NCBI GenBank assembly: GCA_030426065.1
Contig: JAUHZH010000038.1
Coordinates: 1 to 10,329, forward strand
Source of the DNA: Gammaproteobacteria bacterium
Lineage (GTDB): Bacteria; Pseudomonadota; Gammaproteobacteria; Xanthomonadales; Marinicellaceae
Length of the DNA: 10,329 nt
Direction: 5' to 3'
This document shows, piece after piece, positions 6,786 to 10,329 of this stretch; positions within the stretch are counted from its first letter, which is position 1, and each line of letters starts with the position of its first letter. The translations under genes and the position numbers were made by a program. The notes beneath the pieces were generated by a model, which was given only the letters and a program-made list of their open reading frames with translations, made no database searches and was not told the DNA's origin.

Positions 6786-7740
6786 ATTGGCACAAGTGGA
6801 TGACGTTGAATCGCGCATTGTGACCTTGGCCGAGGCCCAGGAGGTCATTGCCTGTTTGCCGCATGATCACCCCAAGCTACGCCAATGGCACAACTGGGCA
6901 CAGGTACAGTTCAAAAACCAAACATGGTTGGATGAACTGATTGCCACCGTCACCATCAGTTATGCGCGAATGACATTGCGAAATGGCAGCCTCAGCGATC
7001 AACCCCGTGCCTATCACAATGAACACCACATCAATGAATTGCTGCAAAGATTGATGCGCTGCAGCCAACACCCAGACCATCAAGTGACCTTGCCTGGCTG
7101 GGCCATCCTCTCTGTTTTCGCTGCCACCCATGACTTGCGACAAGACGAACCAAGAAAAGACCCAGACGACGACTCCTTGGTCGGCGCCAATGAAACCGCG
7201 AGCTACATTGAAGCCGAGCGTTTGATCAATCAATACAGAGAAAGCACTTTGTGGAATCCACACCGTTTGATGTTGTTGATGACCATGATCCACGCCAGCA
7301 CCTTTGGTGCCGGTGGCAAACGCAGCACCAATTTCTTTCAAGGCAATTTGTCTCGTCGCCTGTTGGCACAGTTGCGTCTGGCAGAAAGCGATGAGCAATT
7401 GGTGTATTTGGCCTGCGACATTGACACCGCCAATGTCAGTCTGCCCCTCAGCAAATACGCACGTTCAGCCACCAAAGTGTATGATGAGTTGTTGTCACAC
7501 CAAAATGCCGACATCCCTGCCAAGGTGTTTTTTTCCGATGCCCAAATGGCCTACTTTTTCGATCAGCAAAGGCTCCATTCGAAATTGGGCCTGGCCGTGT
7601 TTCAGCCGGAGAAATCGGCCAATGCCAAACACATCACTGACATGTCATCAGAGATGGCCGAAGTGGATGCCGCTTTAGACAACGACGCCGTCAAAGCCCG
7701 ATTCATTGACTTGGCCATTCAAAAAGACCAAAACACATGA
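6778..7740 (+). CDS. HD-superfamily metal-dependent phosphohydrolase-like protein
   Basis: This 320-residue soluble protein has the layout of predicted HD phosphohydrolases that carry a YHNxxH signature. It has YHNEHH (79-84), the HD pair His118-Asp119 in ATHDLRQDE, a downstream NE (Asn138-Glu139), His172 in TMIHAS, and Asp214/Asp216 in ACDIDTAN. These fit metal ligands in the expected order. Family members usually have about 200 residues; here about 70 residues precede the core and about 90 follow it. The substrate is unknown; nucleotides are the usual guess. The start at 6778 overlaps the yrdA end by 8 bases and lacks a Shine-Dalgarno, so translation is probably coupled. The stop overlaps the sixA start as ATGA. 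A function tied to SixA signalling is possible but unproven. Confidence 0.75.
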   Translation: MIELAQVDDVESRIVTLAEAQEVIACLPHDHPKLRQWHNWAQVQFKNQTWLDELIATVTISYARMTLRNGSLSDQPRAYHNEHHINELLQRLMRCSQHPDHQVTLPGWAILSVFAATHDLRQDEPRKDPDDDSLVGANETASYIEAERLINQYRESTLWNPHRLMLLMTMIHASTFGAGGKRSTNFFQGNLSRRLLAQLRLAESDEQLVYLACDIDTANVSLPLSKYARSATKVYDELLSHQNADIPAKVFFSDAQMAYFFDQQRLHSKLGLAVFQPEKSANAKHITDMSSEMAEVDAALDNDAVKARFIDLAIQKDQNT

Positions 7741-8207
7741 CCACACAATTATTCATTGTCCGCCACGGACATGCACCCTTTCATGGTGATGATGATTTTC
7801 AACGTCCATTGTCCGAACTGGGGTTGAAGCAAGCACAATCCAGCGGCCAATTCATCAGCCAACATTTGACTCAGGAACCGGTCACCATCATTGCATCAGC
7901 GGCCAAGCGCACCACCCTAACTGCTCAGCAAATTGCTTCGGTGTTACCGAGCAAACCCAAACTGATTTTGCTGCCTGAATTGTATGGCGCTACGGTCGGT
8001 GATTGGTGCCAACAAGTCAGCTTAAGTCACGCTCAACAACTGATTTTGGTTGGCCACAACCCCACCGTCAGTCAACTGAGTCGCTACTTGTCCCAAGACA
8101 ACAGCGCCAGCTTTTCTCCGGCAACCACCGCACACTTTGACCTTGAATTGACCTCAGAAGGCCTTACAATACCTGCATCTTTAAAGCACATTTTCAGGCC
8201 TGAATGA
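7737..8207 (+). CDS. sixA: Phosphohistidine phosphatase SixA (histidine phosphatase superfamily)
   Basis: The 156-residue protein matches the compact SixA type (E. coli, 161 residues), without the insertions seen in phosphoglycerate mutases. It carries the nucleophile motif Arg9-His10-Gly11, the second Arg in SAAKR (Arg58), ELYGA (81-85), and the second catalytic histidine in GHNPT (His107). The usual SPxxR box reads SAAKR, with Ala instead of Pro, while the Arg that binds phosphate is kept. Known SixA proteins dephosphorylate histidine phosphotransfer proteins, such as the ArcB HPt domain or NPr of the nitrogen phosphotransferase system. Neither partner is in this window. The ATG overlaps the preceding stop by 4 bases (ATGA), no Shine-Dalgarno is seen, and the next gene starts one base after the stop. 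Confidence 0.88.
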   Translation: MTTQLFIVRHGHAPFHGDDDFQRPLSELGLKQAQSSGQFISQHLTQEPVTIIASAAKRTTLTAQQIASVLPSKPKLILLPELYGATVGDWCQQVSLSHAQQLILVGHNPTVSQLSRYLSQDNSASFSPATTAHFDLELTSEGLTIPASLKHIFRPE

Positions 8208-8208
8208 C

Positions 8209-8826
8209 ATGAACAGCCAAAATCCTTTTGCCCAAATTCCTCCTGTGACCAGGAACCTGCTATTGGCCATCGTATTGATGTTTGTGGTACAAGCGGTACT
8301 GAAAGCTGTGGGTGGAAATGGTTTTTACACCATCGTGCGTTATTTTCCGCTGTACCCCATCAACCATGAGTATTTCTACCCTTGGCAGTTACTGACCCAC
8401 GGACTGATACACCTGAATTTTTTGCATTTGTTTTTTTCTGCGTTCGCTTTGTGGATGTTTGGCTCACAAATTGAACATTATTGGGGAGAGAAGAAATACG
8501 CATTGTTCATCATCCTCACCATCATAGGCTCGGGCTTATTCAGCGCCATCCTCAGCCCAGTGACCACATACGGGCTGCATGGCATGATGTATGGTTTGTT
8601 GTTGGCATTTGGAATGATGTGGCCTAACCACACCATCATGCTGATTCTGCCGCCCATGCCCATCAAAGCAAAATTCCTGGTGATTGCCATAGGTGCCATG
8701 GCATTACTTCAATCCCTCAACAGTCAGGTGGGTTTGATTGCTGCGATGTCAGTTCCTGTGGGTGGTATGATCACTGGATTTTTGATCATCCAATACTGGC
8801 GTCAGAAACCACCCTTTAAATGGTGA
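8209..8826 (+). CDS. Rhomboid-family membrane protein lacking catalytic residues (predicted pseudoprotease)
   Basis: This 205-residue protein has the six-helix rhomboid core (helices near 16-33, 64-84, 98-117, 124-138, 154-170 and 174-195). Typical signatures remain: WQLLTHGLIHLNFLHLFFS in TM2, ALWMFGSQIEHYWG in loop 1, MMYGLLLAFGMMWPN after the active-site position, and GGMITG in TM6. The catalytic positions are changed. The GxSG serine is His124 (GLHG), the TM6 AHxGG histidine is Pro183 (VPVGG), and the oxyanion Asn of TM2 HxxxN is Ser77 (HLFFS); His73 is kept. It should therefore fold as a rhomboid but not cleave substrates. The frame is intact and the motif flanks are conserved, so decay or sequencing error is unlikely. 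It is the last gene of the yrdA run, and its stop abuts the convergent rluB stop. Confidence 0.85.
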   Translation: MNSQNPFAQIPPVTRNLLLAIVLMFVVQAVLKAVGGNGFYTIVRYFPLYPINHEYFYPWQLLTHGLIHLNFLHLFFSAFALWMFGSQIEHYWGEKKYALFIILTIIGSGLFSAILSPVTTYGLHGMMYGLLLAFGMMWPNHTIMLILPPMPIKAKFLVIAIGAMALLQSLNSQVGLIAAMSVPVGGMITGFLIIQYWRQKPPFKW

Positions 8827-9642
8827 TCACATTCGGCCTTTGCGGATGGAATTGACCACCAGGTTTTGTGATGCAGGTTGGTACTGGGTGTCTTTGAACA
8901 AAATCTCCAGCTCTTTGGCATTCAATTCCCTGAACTGGCCTTGTCGCAAATTTTTCGGCAAAAACACACCGCCATAACGAACCCGCTTCAATCGATTCAC
9001 TTGCAATCCCTGTGATTCCCACAAGCGCCTGACTTCTCGGTTCCTGCCTTCCATCAGGGCCACATGAAACCATTTGTTGGTGTTTTCTTCACCACCGGCT
9101 GCCTGAACATCACTGAACAGAGCCACGCCGTCTTCCAGTTCCACACCCGCGAGCAGGTTATTGATGACCTCATCGTTGACTTCTCCAAACACGCGGCAAG
9201 CGTATTCGCGATCGATGTTGGCACTGGGGTGCATCATGTGGTTGGCAAAATCACCATCGGTGGTGAACAACAGCAAGCCGGTGGTGTTGATGTCCAAGCG
9301 ACCGATGTTGAGCCATTTCTGACCTTTCACCACAGGCAGCTTATCGAAAACCGTGGGCCGCCCTTTTTCATCTTTTCGAGTGCACACCAAACCCAAAGGC
9401 TTGTTATACATCAGCACCTTGGGCAGCACTTGCTCCAATTCCACTTGCCAGGCCCGGTTTTTCCACACGATTTTGTCACCGACTTGGAGCTTTTGACCCA
9501 GTGTCACCGGCTCTCGGTTGATGGTCATTTGACCCAGTTTAATGGCGGCTTCAATTTGTCTGCGTGAACCCAAGCCACATCGGGCCAAGGTTTTCTGGAT
9601 TCGTTCTGTGGGCAATTCAGTCGGCTCAATGGGCGTCTTCAT
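8827..9642 (-). CDS. rluB: 23S rRNA pseudouridine synthase RluB
   Basis: This RsuA/RluB/RluE-family enzyme isomerises uridine in 23S rRNA (U2605 in E. coli). From the chosen start it has 271 residues: an N-terminal S4 RNA-binding domain (about 13-60, IQKTLARCGLGSRRQIE), the MYNKPLGLVCTRKDEKGRPTV segment in shortened form at about 78-98, catalytic Asp117 in GRLDINTTGLLLFTTDG, and the EGRNREVRRL block at 198-207. The C-terminus ends soon after the core, without the long basic tail of E. coli RluB. The open frame reaches an ATG at 9675, but the ATG at 9642 has AGGA 8 bases upstream and gives the normal N-terminal length. It overlaps the scpB end by 17 bases, so co-translation with scpB is likely. 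Confidence 0.9.
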   Translation of the reverse strand: MKTPIEPTELPTERIQKTLARCGLGSRRQIEAAIKLGQMTINREPVTLGQKLQVGDKIVWKNRAWQVELEQVLPKVLMYNKPLGLVCTRKDEKGRPTVFDKLPVVKGQKWLNIGRLDINTTGLLLFTTDGDFANHMMHPSANIDREYACRVFGEVNDEVINNLLAGVELEDGVALFSDVQAAGGEENTNKWFHVALMEGRNREVRRLWESQGLQVNRLKRVRYGGVFLPKNLRQGQFRELNAKELEILFKDTQYQPASQNLVVNSIRKGRM

Positions 9643-10225
9643 CTGCGGCATCCTGTGTTTGTTCTTCAGGCACATTAAAAGCCAGTTCAGGCTCCAATGT
9701 TTCTATGTCTTTGATTTCAGCCAAAGAAGGCAAGTCTTGCAACGAGGTCAAATTGAAATCATCCAAAAAAGTTTTGGTGGTACCCAACATCGCGGGTTTT
9801 CCCGGCACATCACGGTAACCGAGCACCCGAACCCATTCTTTGTCCATCAGGTAATGGACAATTTTACTCGACACCGCAACGCCCCGAACGTCTTCGATTT
9901 CTCCACGGGTGATGGGTTGGCGATACGCAATCAAAGCCAAGGTTTCCAACAATGCACGTGACAACTTCTTCGGTTTTTGCTGCCACATGTTTTGTAACCA
10001 AGGTTGCATCCGTTCAGTCGTTTGCAAGCGGTAACCACTGGCTATTTTCTTTAGTTCAATGCCCCTGCCCTGGTAATCTTGCTCCAAGGCAATGATGGCT
10101 TGGTTGATGTCATTGGAAGTCAATTCCTGCTCGGGAAACAAGTCCAACAATTGCTTGATGGCCATGGGTTGGTCGGCTGCCAACAAGGCCGCTTCTATGA
10201 TGTGTTTAAGTTCATCAATTTCCAT
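9626..10225 (-). CDS. scpB: Segregation and condensation protein ScpB
   Basis: ScpB is the kite-type accessory subunit of the SMC/MukB-like condensin SMC-ScpAB, which organises and segregates the chromosome. The 199-residue product has two winged-helix domains (about 5-80 and 88-160). The second holds the family hallmark LSRALLETLALIAYRQPITR (88-107) followed by GEIEDVRGV, and the GKPAMLGTTKTFL segment (142-154) where GRPxLYxTTxxFL is usual. An acidic tail (ending DAADEDAH) follows. The ATG lies 2 bases after the scpA stop, with only a distant G-rich sequence upstream. The order scpA-scpB-rluB is common in proteobacteria. Confidence 0.94.
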   Translation of the reverse strand: MEIDELKHIIEAALLAADQPMAIKQLLDLFPEQELTSNDINQAIIALEQDYQGRGIELKKIASGYRLQTTERMQPWLQNMWQQKPKKLSRALLETLALIAYRQPITRGEIEDVRGVAVSSKIVHYLMDKEWVRVLGYRDVPGKPAMLGTTKTFLDDFNLTSLQDLPSLAEIKDIETLEPELAFNVPEEQTQDAADEDAH

Positions 10226-10227
10226 GA

Positions 10228-10329
10228 TTAAGCACCCGCCCCTTTGAGGTAAATTTCACCAAATGGTGTATTTTGCACCAAATCAAGAGATTGCGCCTTC
10301 AATAGTTCCAAAACAGCCAAAAAAGTCAC
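10228..10329 (-). CDS. scpA: Segregation and condensation protein ScpA, C-terminal 33 codons only
   Basis: On the minus strand the frame from the window edge reads VTFLAVLELLKAQSLDLVQ, then an NTPFGEIYL segment, and stops at TAA (10228-10230). This matches the winged-helix C-terminus of ScpA kleisin, where VTFLAxLEL and the PFGxI motif contact the SMC head. The position two bases before scpB supports the call. The rest of the gene lies beyond the window. Confidence 0.9.
   Translation of the reverse strand: MTFLAVLELLKAQSLDLVQNTPFGEIYLKGAGA

Noticed and set aside
6839..6858. AGGAGG inside the HD gene as the ribosome binding site of a later start (TTG at 6856)
   Set aside because: It codes for Gln-Glu-Val in frame and is followed only by a TTG at 11 bases. 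The upstream start overlapping yrdA suits the operon layout better, though the first 26 residues are not independently confirmed.
9643..9675. Longer rluB start at 9675 or ATG at 9651
   Set aside because: The 9675 ATG has no Shine-Dalgarno and would overlap scpB by 50 bases; at 9651 the AGG touches the ATG. The ATG at 9642 has AGGA at good spacing.

Overview
The window looks like chromosomal DNA of a gammaproteobacterium with balanced base composition. The evidence is an E. coli-style qmcA-ybbJ (SPFH/NfeD) pair, a YrdA-type gamma-carbonic anhydrase, a SixA phosphatase, and a scpA-scpB-rluB block. The genus cannot be fixed from sequence alone; a Marinicella-like lineage is only a guess. There is no sign of a phage, insertion sequence, CRISPR array, tRNA or rRNA. 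The genes are tightly packed and look vertically inherited.

Layout. (1) 2-2761, plus strand: the 3' part of an NtrY-like membrane histidine kinase gene, then 9 bases later an aldehyde dehydrogenase of the coniferyl-aldehyde type. (2) 2762-3060: a gene-poor 299-base stretch with a candidate promoter and several inverted repeats, apparently the leader of the next operon. (3) 3061-6185, plus strand: qmcA, ybbJ (NfeD family) and an unrecognised 583-residue lipoprotein. The last two genes each have a strong Shine-Dalgarno sequence at the end of the preceding gene, and a strong intrinsic terminator at 6205-6230 closes the operon. (4) 6243-8826, plus strand: a compact run of yrdA, an HD-superfamily phosphohydrolase-like gene, sixA and a rhomboid-family membrane protein gene. 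Neighbours overlap by 8 and 4 bases or are separated by one base. (5) 8827-10329, minus strand: rluB, scpB and the 3' end of scpA, converging on block 4 with no spacer at all.

Functional reading. Block 3 is probably a membrane-quality or microdomain module: an inner-membrane SPFH scaffold, its NfeD partner, and a lipoprotein predicted to reach the outer membrane. Block 4 joins housekeeping and signalling hydrolases. Its last gene is the most unusual item: it keeps the rhomboid fold signatures, but the catalytic Ser (GxSG), the TM6 His and the TM2 Asn are all replaced (His124, Pro183, Ser77), so it is predicted to be a non-proteolytic rhomboid. Block 5 is the conserved condensin-accessory and ribosomal pseudouridine synthase cluster.
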